NCBI RefSeq assembly: GCF_003473485.1
Contig: NC_053043.1
Coordinates: 8,380,001-8,444,000, forward strand
DNA from: Medicago truncatula
Lineage: Eukaryota; Streptophyta; Magnoliopsida; Fabales; Fabaceae
DNA: 64,000 nucleotides
Direction: 5' to 3'
A program made the position numbers and the translations under genes. This document shows positions 34,847-47,207 of this stretch, piece by piece (the stretch's first letter is position 1; every line of letters starts with the position of its first letter). The notes under the pieces were generated by a model that saw only the letters and a program-made list of their open reading frames with translations, made no database searches and was not told the DNA's origin.

Positions 34847-35127
34847 TATATTCGTCCTTATATCTAAGCATTTACTTGACAAAAAAGTATCCTTAAATGT
34901 AAACATCTTTTCAAATTACTAAATATATTTATTTTTTTCCTTAACATACCCTTAATTAATACTACTAGTTTAGTCTTGAAATATGAAAAATCATATTTAA
35001 TACATAAAGACAAATGACAATTTGGTAATATTAACACACAAAATAAACACATTAATTGCACTAACTATTTTTCTTAAGAAATATGAAAAAGTAAGAAGTG
35101 CTTAGATATAGGGATAGAGAGAGTATA
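34847..35127. mobile_element. Stowaway-like MITE, same family as 44144-44467
   Basis: The ends are TATATTCGTCCTTATATCTA and, reversed, TATACTCTCTCTATCCCTAT, with a TCTAAGCA continuation. The interior matches the reverse complement of the 44-kb element, for example ACACATTAA.TGCA.TAA and CCTTAATTAAT. Confidence 0.65.
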
Positions 35128-35291
35128 AATAAAAAGTGAGTTAAAAAGATGATGTGTGTATATTTTTTACGTTTTAAAATAACTAACTCATTTGTAAAAA
35201 AAAACAGACTTATTTAACTCTTTTTCTGAACTCTTTTTCAATGTAATATTAATTATTTTTTTTCAATCGTAACTCTTTTTCTGAAGAAATC

Positions 35292-35940
35292 AAAATGGGA
35301 TATATTAACAATGGCGATGCGAGCTCCCTAGTATAAGATGTACCAAAGAGATCACCCTTAAAGACAAACCATCTTACAAAGTATATACAAGATAAAAAGA
35401 TCAGTCAAGACCTAAACATAATAAGGGTCCGACCACCATCTCTGAGAAACGTGCACAAATGTAACATTCTTAGCCTTAAGTCACCTTAACGAATGAAATT
35501 TAACATGATCTAAGAGCTGTAAAATAGGAGTTTATATGTTGTTGAATATCTTGTTATTACGTTCACTCTAGAGCAACCAGACACACAGAAGCCAAAGTAA
35601 TTGGAGAAACGATCGGCGAGCCTTTGAATGACCTGTATAATGAGTAAATTGAAAGAAATGCTCACTAATATTGTGAAGGTCAACACCAGACACACCAATC
35701 CAATACCTGATGTGATGTCATAACGATCCGAACACTTCCAATTATAACTCTAATTAATATTATCTTCATCACTTTCAGTTCAAAATCTTCCAGTTTGCAT
35801 TTTTGATAACAGTGAATGCATCGATACTTAACACAGACACTTAGGAATCATTGTTATCTCTTCTTCACTTATACACTTTTCTTAATATATGTAAAATATA
35901 ATCAATAACTCATTTAAATTGGGACGGAGGAAGTAGAAAC
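35292..35940. other. Composite repeat stretch
   Basis: A MITE right end (TTGGGACGGAGGAAGTA) closes at about 35938. Between about 35295 and 35725 lies sequence that does not look like MITE interior. It may be a piece of a retroelement tail, but I cannot assign a family. No gene is supported. Confidence 0.35.
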
Positions 35941-35981
35941 ATTGCCAACTTAGACCAACCTTAAAATAATTAGGTCTTAGT

Positions 35982-36260
35982 CTCTCCGTCCCAAATTAAG
36001 TGAGCATTTTGCAAAAAAAAAAAATGTTCTAAAATAATTGACTTATTTCACTTTTCAATACAATATTAATTACATTTTTCAATTATAACTTTAATTATTT
36101 CTACTTTCATCATTTTCAGTTCAATATATTATATTTTACATTTATGATAATGAGAAATGAAACAATACTTGACAAGACACTCAAAACAATTTTTTTCTAC
36201 TTTTCATTTATACATTTTTTCTTAATACGCGTGAAATGAACAAAATGCTCACTTAAAGGA
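35982..36260. mobile_element. Stowaway-like MITE
   Basis: The left end CTCTCCGTCCCAAATTAAGT is followed by GAGCATTTTG. The right end has CAAAATGCTCACTTAAAGG, the inverse of the inner part, but lacks the outer GGGACGGAG, so it has lost about ten bases at the right tip. Confidence 0.7.
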
Positions 36261-36458
36261 TAAATATGTAAATTTGAATGTAATGTTTCTGAATTTATGC
36301 TCATTTTGCTAATTTTCACCAAATTTATTTATGAACCATCGAATTAATGAAACATATTTGTAGACATTTGTGTTAATTTTAACTTGTTAGCAAAATAAAT
36401 GTGTTTATGACAAAGTGGGTATAAGTTAGCAAAATAAGTGCAAGCTAACAAATATTTC

Positions 36459-37559
36459 GGTTAAATTGCTCTTTTAGTCTGTTAACTATTTTTTGGCAAG
36501 TTTCTTCTAGTCTTTTAATTTTATCTCCGTTAAACATTTTAGTCTCTTCCGTTAGTTTTAATAGACAAAAAAAATTAACGGTTGTATACGTTTCATTTCG
36601 GCATTGACTCTGAAAATTCTTATTAGCTTTTTCCTTATGTTCTTCATCTTCATCAAAACCTTCATCATATTCATCAACTAAACCCAGAAAAAAAAAAAAA
36701 ACTAGTAAAAACTCTCTCTCTATCTTTATCTCTCCTCTCCTCCCCCTTGCCCTCTCTCTCATACCATCATCATTCATCACCTTCCTTTTATGTTAACTCT
36801 CTATCATCAATACACCATGAAACCATTGAAGAATTACCTAAAACCCATATTCAAAACCAAATCCGGAAAATCAATCACAAACACAATAAATAAAGTGGTG
36901 AAAGAAAAAAAAAAGATTAAAAAAAGGAAATTGTTTCAGAAGAAGAAATTGATATCTCAACCTGAAGTCCTAAACTCATTTATGTTGGAAGACGAAGAAA
37001 TTTGGGAGAACCAAAATTGTGTTGTAGTTTCTAAGAAATTGGGGATCTTAAAAGTATATGTAAAATTCGAAATTGGGGATGAATTGAAACTAGGTGAACT
37101 GAAATTGAGTGGACCGGAATTGAGGGTGAGTGAAGATAGAGTTTTCCAACAAGAGAGAAGCCATGGGAGGGGAGAGAGGGGAAAAGGTAGAGTTTTATTG
37201 TTTTTTTTCCTTTCTAAGTTGTATGTTTAATATTTTTAGGCTAATGGGAAAATGGATGATTGTAATTGATTGTATGTTAGTGATTTCCTGGGTTTGAGAC
37301 ATATGCCATGTGAGTGAGTTTTTTTTCCCTCTTTTTTCCTTACTGATTTTTCTATTTTTATTTATTTATTGGATTTATTTGATGAAGATGTTGATGAACA
37401 TGAAGAAAAAAGGTAATAAGAATTTCCAAAGTCAATACCAAAATGACACGTGTACAACAATTAACGTTTTATTATTAAAATTAACGGAGATGAAATTAAA
37501 GGAGTGAAACAGAAGCGATACCTACAAAATAGTTGAGGGATTAAAAGAGCAATTTAACT
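36459..37559. mobile_element. 1.1-kb Mutator-like element with very long inverted ends
   Basis: Arms of about 200 bp are inverted copies. Both carry TTAAATTGCTCTTTTA, CTCCGTTAA, a (T/A)CG(T/G)TTCATTT-like stretch and AAATTCTTATTA. AAATATTTC and AAATATTTT flank the element as a nearly perfect 9-bp target duplication (36450-36458 and 37560-37568). The interior holds a 146-codon Lys-rich open frame at 36790-37230 that I do not recognise as a transposase. It may be captured host sequence or a chance frame. Confidence 0.8.
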
Positions 37560-37650
37560 AAATATTTTTTAAATATTCAAGTTATTGATTAGTTTTAAAT
37601 ACTCCATTTAACCTTCAGGTTATGTAACTATTTCAAAGTTGATATATATA

Positions 37651-37935
37651 GGGGTTTGTTAGGATACACCCACTAGTTTTCATTAAGGTGTGTTTTAGCA
37701 AAGATATAACTAAAAAGTTGTTAAATACACTTTAAGGTGAATGTTGCTAAAACACTCCTTCTAAAAAAAGTGGTTGGGTGTATGTTAGCAACTCCTATAT
37801 GCATTTGCTAGAATACACCCACTTATTTTTTTACAAGATATGTTTTAGCAAGTTATAACTAAAAAGTAGTTAAATACACCCTAAGATGTAGCTTGATAAA
37901 ACACTCCCACATAAAAACTAATGGGTGTGTTCTAG

Positions 37936-37937
<2 letters not shown>
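37651..37937. repeat. Two tandem palindromic units (about 140 bp each)
   Basis: Unit 1 (37651-37796) and unit 2 (37804-37937) have the same plan. GTTAG.ATACACCCAC opens and a reversed GGGTGT(A/G)TGTTAGCAA closes, with GTTTTAGCAA words and TAACTAAAAAGT(T/A)GTTAAATACAC in the middle. The pair looks like two neighbouring insertions, or a duplication, of one hairpin MITE. Confidence 0.7.

Positions 37938-37981
<44 letters not shown>
37938..37981. repeat. (AT)n microsatellite
   Basis: About 22 uninterrupted AT dinucleotides follow directly on the second palindromic unit. Confidence 0.95.
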
Positions 37982-37983
<2 letters not shown>

Positions 37984-38500
37984 GGTTGCTAACTTAGACC
38001 AACTTATAAATATTAAGGTCTAAGTTAGCAAACAAGTACCACTTTATTTGGATAAAAGAATCATTCAACTCTATTTGGATAAAAAAAAATATTTCCTATA
38101 ATCTACAATTATAATACCTAGTAATATTTAACAAAAGTGTCTCGAAAATAAAAAAAAAAATATTTCTCAATTTTTACTACTCGTAATATTTAGTAGTGTG
38201 GATCCTAATGTTACAGTTTGGATATGAGGAGGTTAGGTTGAGAGGTTGACGGGGAGGGGTGTCGGTGGAGAATAAGGTTGGTTGCGTGGGAGGAAGAACA
38301 AGTGGTAGAATGTGCTAGACTCCTCGATAGTATCTTTTTTTGCAGGCTGATTTAAACTACAAGTGGATTTGGAACATGACCATGTACGAGGGTATTTAGT
38401 AAAGGGTGTTTATCATATTATTATAACTACGAATTTGTCATCTCCCTAATGACATGCATTTAAATGTAATTTGGAGATAATCAATGTCCTTCAAGGTGTC
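37982..38500. other. Gene-free stretch
   Basis: A short inverted repeat (TGCTAACTTAGACC ... GGTCTAAGTTAGCA, 37986-38025) begins the stretch. The rest is non-coding, possibly decayed LINE sequence joining the fragment to the right. Confidence 0.4.
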
Positions 38501-38870
38501 ACTCTTTGTGTGATGAACAATTAACAAGAGAGTTCCACCAAAGGATAACTTAGTGTGTAGAGGAGTAGTTCGTTTCAATTCGGTTATGTGCTCAGGCGGC
38601 TGCGCTCAAGAGGAAATGATTAATCCTCTATTCTTGGAGTGTGACTTTTTTGGTAGTATATGGTAGCTCATTCATTGTTTGTTGGATATTTCTACCGTTG
38701 TTCCCCTAAATTTTGGGTGTTATGCGCAACAATTTTATTGGCGTGCATGCTTTCAAAAAGAACATTCGTCTATGCTCTCAGGTTGTGTGGTTGTCCTGTC
38801 TTTGGGTCAATTGGAAAGAATGTAATTCAAGAATTGTTAGCACAAGGAATTTTTAGCTAGATTTTGGGTG
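38500..38870 (+). mobile_element. LINE (L1-type) zinc-binding fragment
   Basis: The plus strand around 38580-38690 reads CSGGCAQEEMINPLFLECDF followed by FGSIW and a stop, the zf-RVT region of plant LINEs. Neither the polymerase nor a full tail is present. It is heavily degenerate. Confidence 0.6.
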
Positions 38871-38999
38871 TTATGCCCTGTCCTGTCTTTCAAAAATGAA
38901 TTCCAGACCTTGAATATATTATGCATTGTCCTTACCAATTGAGTTAAACTCACGAGAACATTCTATGTAATTATGTGAACGTGAACAATTTTCGTGTTA

Positions 39000-40600
39000 A
39001 GATTAAATTTTGATTAAAATTGAGTGCAGATGGAAAATTTTGGGGTGCCACTAAAGATTGTAAGATAATAATTTGGTTTAAATGTAATTTTGGTCTGTTT
39101 ATTACATGAAATCTGTAATTTCAATCTTCTTGCTTTTTTCCCGTATTTTTGGTCCCTCATTTTAAAAAATTCATACATTTGATCTCCACTTCATACGACT
39201 TTCAATTTTGATGATGTGTCACTTCATTAAATGATACGGAAGTGTGTGTTGTAGTATAAATTATTCATAAGAATTATCTCCAAGTAATAATCAACATGTA
39301 CATATAATCATCAATCAAATATAAGCAAAAAAAAAAAGATCAATAAACTTATATGTCCTAAATTTTGTTGTATAACTAGGTTGTTGATACAACTCTATCA
39401 ACATCTTCCATTAACAACTCATATATAACTTGCAAAATAATAAACCGTTATATAACCTGAAACGCGACGAAATCATTGTCCTTAAAGATTTGACTATTAT
39501 TTTTCCAACCCTATCCCTTACTAGGGCGCCCTGTAAATTTTTCGAAAATTCCCTTGAGCAATTCGGATTTTGTAATCCAAATTCAGTTTTTCCTTTGTTA
39601 TAGGGTGAAAAAAAAAATGAGTTCTTCACCAATTCGATTTTTTTTTTGGATTATATAATCCGAAAATTTCAAAAAATATATGGTGCGCTACTTGATTGTT
39701 TTGGATTATATAATCCTAACACCCCTTAAACACTCTTTTTTAAGGAAAAAACAGTTCAGATTATATAGTCCGAAATGTATCAGCACAAATTCTAAAGATG
39801 TTTGTAACATGGATTGCCATCTTATGGACAATATTAATCTTCCTAACTCTCATCCTTCAGTTTTGGGTCATTGTTGGCTGTTCTTAGTCTAAAATCGGGT
39901 TTTCGAGCTACTTGATTGAAATGCTCCGAAAATTTTCCAGAAAATCAGAAAAAAATAATCATGGATCACAACTCCCCTAGAAGGGTCTCCACCCTTCAAA
40001 ATCCAAAATTCCATCGTTTAGACCCAATTTTTATTTTTCATATACTCAAAAAAATCCGAAAAAATTTGCATTAGTTTTATTTGATTTTTAGAATTTTACG
40101 ATGGTATGTTTATATTTTTATGATTTTATTTGACATGTTTTTAGCATTTTTTACTTTATTTTTTTTTTGTTTTTAAAAGAAAAATGCAAAACTGCTGAAA
40201 TGTGAGAGATTATGATTGCTGATTATACATAAACATAGTTCAGATTATAAAATCCGAATTAGTGAAACATGAATTCGAATTTTAAAATTCAAATTGCACA
40301 AAGACATTTTTCGAAAATTTACATGACGCACTAATCATGCATAGAGTGGGAAAAATAATATTCTACGGATTTATCCGCCTCAACTTGGGCATCCTCTTGT
40401 ACGCTAGAATCTACAATATCATATGGAGTAACTTTTAGTTCTTCGGGTGTATCAATCACACAAGGTGTATGCTGTGATACGATTTCCAAAAACTGCAAAT
40501 TCTCCAACTAGCGTTGAATTTTCATTGTCCAACTTTGTCATCAAATTTTATATGTATAGATTCTTCAACTTTTAAAGTTTGTGAATTATACATTTTGTAT
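39000..40600. other. Gene-free repetitive stretch
   Basis: Many scattered words GGATTATATAATCC, AATTCGGATT and ATCCGAA in both orientations suggest a decayed repeat. No coding region is supported. Confidence 0.4.
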
Positions 40601-41452
40601 GCCTTTGAGTGTTCAAAATATCTTAATAGCGTTGTATATTGGCTTCAAATTTGTGGTTTGGAAGAACAGAGAAATCGTGACACGATTTCATCAACGTGTC
40701 AAGATTTCCAGGCAGTGAGTATGATTTGCAGGGTGTTCTCGTGTCACGATTTTGGGAAAACGTGACACGATTTTCAAACTTGCTGAGTACGTTTTTCAGG
40801 ATAAGGTTGGACGTACCTTGGGTCGTACGCACCAATCATGTCATGATTTGGAAAAACATGACACGATTTTGATAGCTGAAGACTGTTATTTAAGTGTTCC
40901 TGTGCAGATTTTGAAGTAGAGCTGGAAGAGAGAGAAACTTGGATTACAAAGGAGATAACTTTAGGGTTGAGGGTCTTTGTAGTGATGATCTCTTGGGTTA
41001 GGAAACATTGTAAACACCTTGGATAGTGAGATTTTACCATTGGAAGAATCAAAAAGCTTCCTCTTGTGTTTTCTCTTAGGATTCATATTGTGAGAGTGGG
41101 TGACACAAAATGGGTAGAAATTAGGTCTTGTTCTTGTGCAAGCTTGTAAGCTAATTTCTTGTAACTCTTTTTTAACACTTTCATCATAGTGGATTGGAGA
41201 GCTGCTCTCTCCCCCAAATTAGGTCATTTTGGACCGAACTGGGTCAACAATTTTGGTGTGTTTGTTCATTTCTTTCATCGCTTATCTTTGTGCTTTGATT
41301 ATGCTTGTGGTGTTGCTCTACACTTAGATCTAGGTCTGGTTTTTGTTGTTGTTGTTGTTTGGATACACTTTATCCATTGATTACCACTTCCTTTACTCCA
41401 CACATCTTTATTTTTCATTGGTGTGATTTTGTACCGGAATTCACAACAAATA
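40600..41452. repeat. LTR-like remnant, Ty1/copia type (solo or truncated)
   Basis: The right part has features of a copia long terminal repeat: a TTGTAACTC stretch, GAGAGCTGCTCTCTCCCCC, then GGTCATTTTGGACCGAACTG, with an edge at TTCACAACA. No internal coding region or primer-binding site adjoins it, so it is a solo or cut LTR. The left edge is approximate. Its left portion contains several GTGACACGATTTT words in both orientations. It is an old fossil. Confidence 0.4.
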
Positions 41453-41869
41453 GAATACATTTTTGAGTTTTCACAAAAAAATTCTTTAGATGAACCTTGG
41501 CGTTCAAGATGTAATAGATAAATCCAAACTGATGAAAATAAAATATATTGGAATTTCTTCCCTTAAACAATTTATACGGAGTGTTTTAAAAAGTGTTAAA
41601 CAATTTGCCTAGGAATAAAAATATTTTTATCTCCAAGTAGAGGCGCATAAGTTTCAATGGTTTGGAGGTGGACACAATGTTTTCAGTTTTAAAAAGTATT
41701 TTAAACAATTCTCCTTTTGAAATGCCACAAAAAAAAAGTAATGTAGTTCAAATCACGTAGGCCCGTAACAAGTTTTAACTTGATAAATTTAGAGATTAAC
41801 CATTTGTACCCCGCTGATCTTACTTTATTTTCAGTATGTTTTTGTGAAAGTTTAGTAGACAATTTGAGT

Positions 41870-42265
41870 TATTACAGAAGCTGCGTAGGAGAGTTTTGAT
41901 TACCTCGAAATATTCTAGCATTTATTTCCTTTCAGATTACCCAAATCGTGGCAAACCAAATCAAATGCATGAAAGAGCGTCTAGACTGACCAAAACATGT
42001 AGAGGAACCAAACTAAATAAAGTGATCCATAATATGAGTGGGATCCGCTGAATGAACATCGAGCCAGTTCCTTACAAGTTGCCAAAGTTGTCCGAAAAAA
42101 TCACAAGACAGAAATATGTGACTCTCAAATTCATGATAACCGCAACCACTAACACAATATTGATCATCTGGAAGAATGACGCCTCTACGGAACAAATTCA
42201 TTTTAGAAGGCAATCTATGGCGAAACAAACGCCAGGCGAACATCGATACCTTCTCCACGTTTTGT
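41870..42265 (-). mobile_element. LINE (L1-type) 3' fragment
   Basis: The minus strand from 42258 reads MFAWRLFRHRLPSKMNLFRR then YCVSGCGYHEFESHIFLSCD and FFGQLWQLV, a well-preserved zf-RVT domain with the C-x-C-G ... H-x-F-x-x-C pattern. Further on, RRSFMHLIWFATIWVI continues the LINE tail. The polymerase is absent. It is a plain 5'-truncated fragment. Confidence 0.8.
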
Positions 42266-42269
42266 TCTA

Positions 42270-43206
42270 AGAAAATGTTTTATTTCTTTCTAATTATGCA
42301 TTTCATTACCATGAGTAATTAAACACATTTTGATAAGAGTTCTATGATGAACTTCTATTTATTTGTTGGATCTTATTAATGCTAGTCGTTTATTCAGTTA
42401 TGATATGAGTTATATTTCATATGTTTCGAGCATTAGTGGTTTCTTGCAGTAGGGAGTTTGACATACTTAGCTAGCGATTAAGGTTGAAGATTGGAGTCTT
42501 GCTTTAATCAACATCGATGCATATTAATTTTAGTCTAATATCTTTAATTTATTAGAGAAGTTTAAGATACGTGGTTAGGCTCAAAGTTTTATGTACGATG
42601 TAATTCTTTTAAATGACGACTAGTCAGAAAGTCAGTAATTTTATCTGAAAATGGAAAAACTGAGACAAAAAAGTATGGGGTTACTTTTCATATCTTTTGC
42701 CACTAAATAAAATAGTGCTCATTTTAATAAATTGTAATGGTTGGTCAATTTGTCAAAATAGTAAGGGGTTTATTTCTTTAGTCGCTTATGCAAAAAAACT
42801 CGAATTCAATATGTCAATTTGACAAACATTCTATGGTCAAACTCAATTCCCTTTAATTTTTCTATTATTTTGACCCTAAATCTGGTTTGACAGTTTTTTC
42901 TTTTTAACAAAAATCTCTATTGCATAGTATCGTCGCTTTGAATTTGGGTAATTCTATTTTTATTATTAATGCTGATTTATATAGGGAAAGAGGTTTGATA
43001 ATTCGGAGTTCGGCATTATAAGGTAAGTGTAACATGATTAATAATTCTTTTATGGAAGAATCAAATTCAAATTCTTTATTGTCATTCAATAAAGTTTATT
43101 AACCAGTTGAGTCAAATCACATGATTAAATTTGATTAATTAGTAAAATTAAATTTCAGTAAAAACAAAGTTAGATTAAGTAAACTCTATTAATTCAATTA
43201 ACTCTA
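42270..43206. other. Gene-free AT-rich stretch
   Basis: No gene or complete repeat is seen. Short A/T-rich direct repeats are scattered through it. Confidence 0.45.
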
Positions 43207-43215
43207 TTAATTCAA

Positions 43216-43747
43216 GGATTAAATATCTTTTTGATCCCTATAAGATTGAGAACTTCTAAGTATAATCATTACTTAATTTTAATAGTTTTTTTAATCCCTA
43301 CAAAAAAAATTTACTTATAATTTTAGTCCCTGCTAAAACAAAATTTGTTTAATTATCCTTAAACTCTTAAACTTTTCAACAGACAAGTTTTAGAACAATA
43401 TAAAAGGTTCATTTAATAAAATCTAGAATTTTTTAACGTGAAATAAATTAAATATGAATTTTTGTAAACGACAAAAGTTTCAGATAAAAGTAACCAAAAT
43501 GTACACATAGAAATCAATTTTTTATGATATTCTTTTATGGAGAAACTTTTAATAACATTCTTAACACGTTTGTAAAAAATTGTTGAAAAACTTAAGAGTT
43601 TAAGCATAAATTAAACAAATTTGGATTGAGTAAGGAATAATATTGAAAGTAGATATTTTTTATTGGGACTAAAACAACCATTAAAATTAAGTAAGGACTA
43701 AATTTAGAAGGTCCCAATTTTATAGGGACCAAAAACATATTTAACTC
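43216..43747. mobile_element. 532-bp Mutator-like MITE with about 95-bp inverted ends
   Basis: The ends GGATTAAATATCTTTTTGAT and, reversed, GAGTTAAATATGTTTTTGGT extend for nearly 100 bp with shared CCCTATAA.ATTG, TTACTTAATTTTAAT and AATCCC/AGTCCC blocks. A perfect 9-bp duplication, TTAATTCAA, flanks it (43207-43215 and 43748-43756). Confidence 0.9.
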
Positions 43748-44143
43748 TTAATTCAATTATACCATGTGATACCGAATGTGTTAGCTGTTGGAATTAATTT
43801 TTATGTTTGTATCCTCTTTCGACTTAGGTTGATATGCTTGAAACAATTTATATATTTATTATTTTCAGTCCTCTTAAATCAAAATTGATCTCCAATTATA
43901 TTTCCTCTTTCATCAAACCCTTAAGCACATTAAGTCCATAATAACGAATTGAAAATTCAATTTTTTTAAAGGAAAATGCTTTTTGGTGCGAGAGAAAAAT
44001 TCGTCGGAATTGAGCGAATGACTTGACAAGTTCAAAATATTCGGCTCTATCACCTTGATCCCACAAAACATTAACTTTTTACTACTATTTTTTATTTTTG
44101 TGCAAACCCACAAACATTAACTAATATAAGTAACCAACCACTG

Positions 44144-44467
44144 CTCCCTCTCTCATTATAGTATAAGCCCCCTTATATTATTCACATTTCTTAAGATTTT
44201 TATTTTTATTTTTTAGCAATTTTTAAAAAGAAATTATTAATGTAGTTAATGTGTTTGTTTTGTGTGTTAATATTATCAAATTTTTCTTTGTTTGTATGTG
44301 TTTTAAATTTGTTTTTTCATGTTTCAAGATAAGTTAGTAGCACTTAATTAATTAAGGGTATATTTAGTAAAAAAAATAATAAATGTATCTTGTAATTTAA
44401 AAATGGGTTTATATTTAGGGATAATTTTTTAGTTAAATGTGTGTCTATATATAGAGACGGAGGGAGT
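44144..44467. mobile_element. Stowaway-like MITE within the G3 upstream region
   Basis: The left end is CTCCCTCTCTCATTATAGTA and the right end is TATAGAGACGGAGGGAGTA. The interior contains TTAATTAATTAAGGGTATAT, shared in reverse with the element at 34847-35127. It sits inside a larger insertion that splits the G3 upstream block. Confidence 0.7.
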
Positions 44468-45049
44468 AATTTGTATATATGCCTAAAATTATTTTACACA
44501 TCATTTGATGCATGTATAAAATTATTTTACACATGCACAAAAAAATATGATTAATGTGTAAAATAAATATACACCGACACAATATACAATTTGATAAATA
44601 TTTTTTATTTTAATAAAGTGATCGTTAATTTATTGATTAATAAAGCAAATAATAGATACACTTCAACTTGCGTATGTTCCGTAGAAGTATATACTCTCTT
44701 TGGTCATATTTATAAACAACTTTTACTTTTTTAAATTCATTAAATAACCGATGTATCTAAAAAAGCAAAAATTGCTTATAAATGTAACCAGATAAAATAT
44801 ATGGGTGCATTTCTATGTGCCTAAGGTTAAGGTGGGAATACTATTTTGACCATTCTGATTTTATTTTATTTTTTAAAAAAAAATACTTTGTAATTAAGCA
44901 TGGTTTTTTCTTTCAAAAATATTAGTTTTTTTTAAGGAAGTATGAAAATAAAATTGGTCTTTTTTCTAAGAAAGTAAGATTTTGCACGTAAATTACTAGT
45001 TCGCGTGTTTTGTGCGAAATAACGTTCGCACCATATAGCACAGTTCTTT

Positions 45050-45330
45050 TTTAAATTAAAATGTGCGTGGAGCATTTTAAGACATAATTGGTATGACCAA
45101 AGAAACATCAAAATAAAAAACATTCTAAAACGAAGCACTAGCCAAGTTCATGCATTGTACAAATAAAAATTTCTGAATAATTCATAGCTTTTGTTCTACG
45201 CAGTGTTGTGCAGCCTTTGTGGTTTTAATTTTACTACGTCGCATGCTAAGACACCAAATCAATGCTGGGAATTTTGAACAGAGACCTTGTCAATTATTTA
45301 ATCAAACTAGTCAACCAGAATTTTCTTATC
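45050..45330 (+). promoter_or_regulatory. Upstream conserved block of G3
   Basis: It carries GAGCATTTTAAGACATAATT, CATTCTAAAACGAAGCACTA, then GTGGTTTTAATTTTACTACG and GGGAATTTTGAACAGAGAC, in the same order as in the orphan copy near 29.0-29.3 kb and in the G6 and G7 upstream DNA. It is the proximal part. The distal part lies before 43970, separated by about 1.1 kb of inserted DNA. Confidence 0.6.
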
Positions 45331-45370
45331 TGATTTTGACCCTTTCCTTACCCATCCCTTTGGTTCTTTG

Positions 45371-45384
45371 CTATATATATATAC
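45371..45384 (+). promoter_or_regulatory. TATA box of G3
   Basis: CTATATATATATAC about 155 bases before the G3 start. The following leader (ACCACCTTACACATA onward) is shared with G6 and G7. Confidence 0.6.
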
Positions 45385-45529
45385 ATATAAGTATTGATAC
45401 CACCTTACACATACTAACATTCAAATTTCAAACATTACAATTAACCAAACCTTTTTTATTTCCCCAACTATATACTAATCCTAAACACACACATCATAAC
45501 AATAAACACCTTCAAATAATATATATATC

Positions 45530-46804
45530 ATGTCTTCAATACAAACTTCAGTTCTACTTTCTTGTTCTTTATCGTCGTCTTCAAATAGAGTAATCAATGC
45601 TTCAATCCATCTCCCAAAACTCACAAATATTTCATTGTCAAAGATACAAACTAGAAAACAAGTTGATGATCAAGAACTAAAAGTAATCAAACAGTACAAA
45701 AATACTCCATTATTAGAAAACAACAACATCACACAAATATTACAAGATCAACAACAAAAGCATTCTACAATTTCTAATGCTACAGTTCAACTCTATGCAG
45801 TCTTGGAAGCTGTATCAGACAGAATAGAAATGCATCACAACATTGGCGAACAACGTAACAACTGGAATAATCTTCTATTAAACTCAATAAATATGATTAC
45901 TCTCACTGCTACAACCATGTCTGGTGTTGCAGCTGTCACAAACGGGGAAGGTGCACCACTTATGGCTATGAAACTGTCCTCTGCTCTTTTATTCTCTGCT
46001 GCCACTGGATTATTGCTTATCATGAACAAAATCCAACCCTCTCAACTCACAGAGGAACAAAGAAATGCTACAAGATTGTTCAAACAACTTCAAAGCAATA
46101 TTCAAACTACAATAGCTCTTGGAAATCCTAGTGAGGAAGATGTTAAGGGTGCAATGGAAAAAGTTTTGGCCCTTGACAAAGCATATCCACTTCCATTATT
46201 AGGAGCAATGCTTGAAAAATACCCTGCAAAATTTGAGCCTGCTACTTGGTGGCCTTCCAAAAAAGGAAAAACACAAAGCAAGAAAACGGGGAAAATGAAT
46301 AATGGATGGAGTGAAGAATTGGAAATGGAAATGAGGGAAGTTGTTGACGTGGTAAAACGAAAAGACGCTGAAGATTATGACAGACTTGGAAACATAGCTT
46401 TGAAGGTAAACAAGAGTTTGGCAATTGCAGGGCCATTGCTCACAGGAATTGCAGCTATTGGATCTACATTTATTGGCAATGGTAGTTCTTTGGCTGCATT
46501 TGTTCCTCTCTTGGCTGGTTCATTGGCTTCTGCTGTTAATACTTTTGAGCATGGTGGACAAATTGGCATGGTTTTTGAAATGTATAGAGCTTCTGGTGGT
46601 TTCTTCAACTTGATAGAAACTTCAATTGAATCAACTTTGGGAGAGAAAGATTTAGAGAAAAGAGAAAATGGAGAGCTATTTGAAATGAAAATGGCTTTGC
46701 AATTGGGAAGAAGTGTATCGGAGCTGAGGGAACTTGCATCAAAATCAGCTTCTTATCGCATGGAAGGTGTTGACATAGATGAATTTGCAAGCAAAATATT
46801 CTAA
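45530..46804 (+). CDS. G3: 'F-box At4g22030-like' family protein, putative organelle membrane protein
   Basis: One exon of 424 codons. The N-terminus [20 protein letters not shown] is Ser-rich and transit-peptide-like. It is followed by [20 protein letters not shown] and a Gln/Asn-rich variable stretch. The conserved core then starts at [20 protein letters not shown] and has the two hydrophobic pairs, with a [16 protein letters not shown] linker between them. It ends DEFASKIF. Residues about 20-188 are the same as in G7 but for one residue, and most of the remainder matches G6. It differs from G1/G4 by having HH instead of HQ in the helix motif and LTEEQ instead of LAEEQ. No F-box is visible and the function is unknown. 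Confidence 0.85.
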   Translation: MSSIQTSVLLSCSLSSSSNRVINASIHLPKLTNISLSKIQTRKQVDDQELKVIKQYKNTPLLENNNITQILQDQQQKHSTISNATVQLYAVLEAVSDRIEMHHNIGEQRNNWNNLLLNSINMITLTATTMSGVAAVTNGEGAPLMAMKLSSALLFSAATGLLLIMNKIQPSQLTEEQRNATRLFKQLQSNIQTTIALGNPSEEDVKGAMEKVLALDKAYPLPLLGAMLEKYPAKFEPATWWPSKKGKTQSKKTGKMNNGWSEELEMEMREVVDVVKRKDAEDYDRLGNIALKVNKSLAIAGPLLTGIAAIGSTFIGNGSSLAAFVPLLAGSLASAVNTFEHGGQIGMVFEMYRASGGFFNLIETSIESTLGEKDLEKRENGELFEMKMALQLGRSVSELRELASKSASYRMEGVDIDEFASKIF

Positions 46805-47198
46805 GACATATAAATTATTTAATTCATTTTTTAATGTGTTATTCTTTCATTCTTTGTAGTTACCTGACTTTATAGAAAAGAAACTTTGTTTAGATCAACT
46901 TACACATATGCATGCTTCTAGTTCTTACTGTTCTGTTTTTCTTTTTCTTTTTCTGGTCTTGCATGCGTATTTGTATAGAGTGCATGCAATAAGAAATCTT
47001 GTATTAAGACATCTTTTGGCAACATTTATTTTGCGAGATCTTGTGCTTTTGTGACGGGTCCTTTAAATAATTCAAAGTTGGACCCTTCGGTAAGTCTTTT
47101 AAAGACATAACCCCAAATAAAATTTATTTAGGCACAAACACATTATTTATAAAATCTGAGAGAGAAATGATATTGATGTAATTAAATTATTTCTCTTT
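46805..47198. other. 3' flank of G3
   Basis: The first 110 bases are nearly identical to the 3' flank of G6 (ACATATAAATTATTTAATTC onward). The rest is ordinary AT-rich DNA with no gene. Confidence 0.6.
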
Positions 47199-47207
47199 TA
47201 AATTTTA

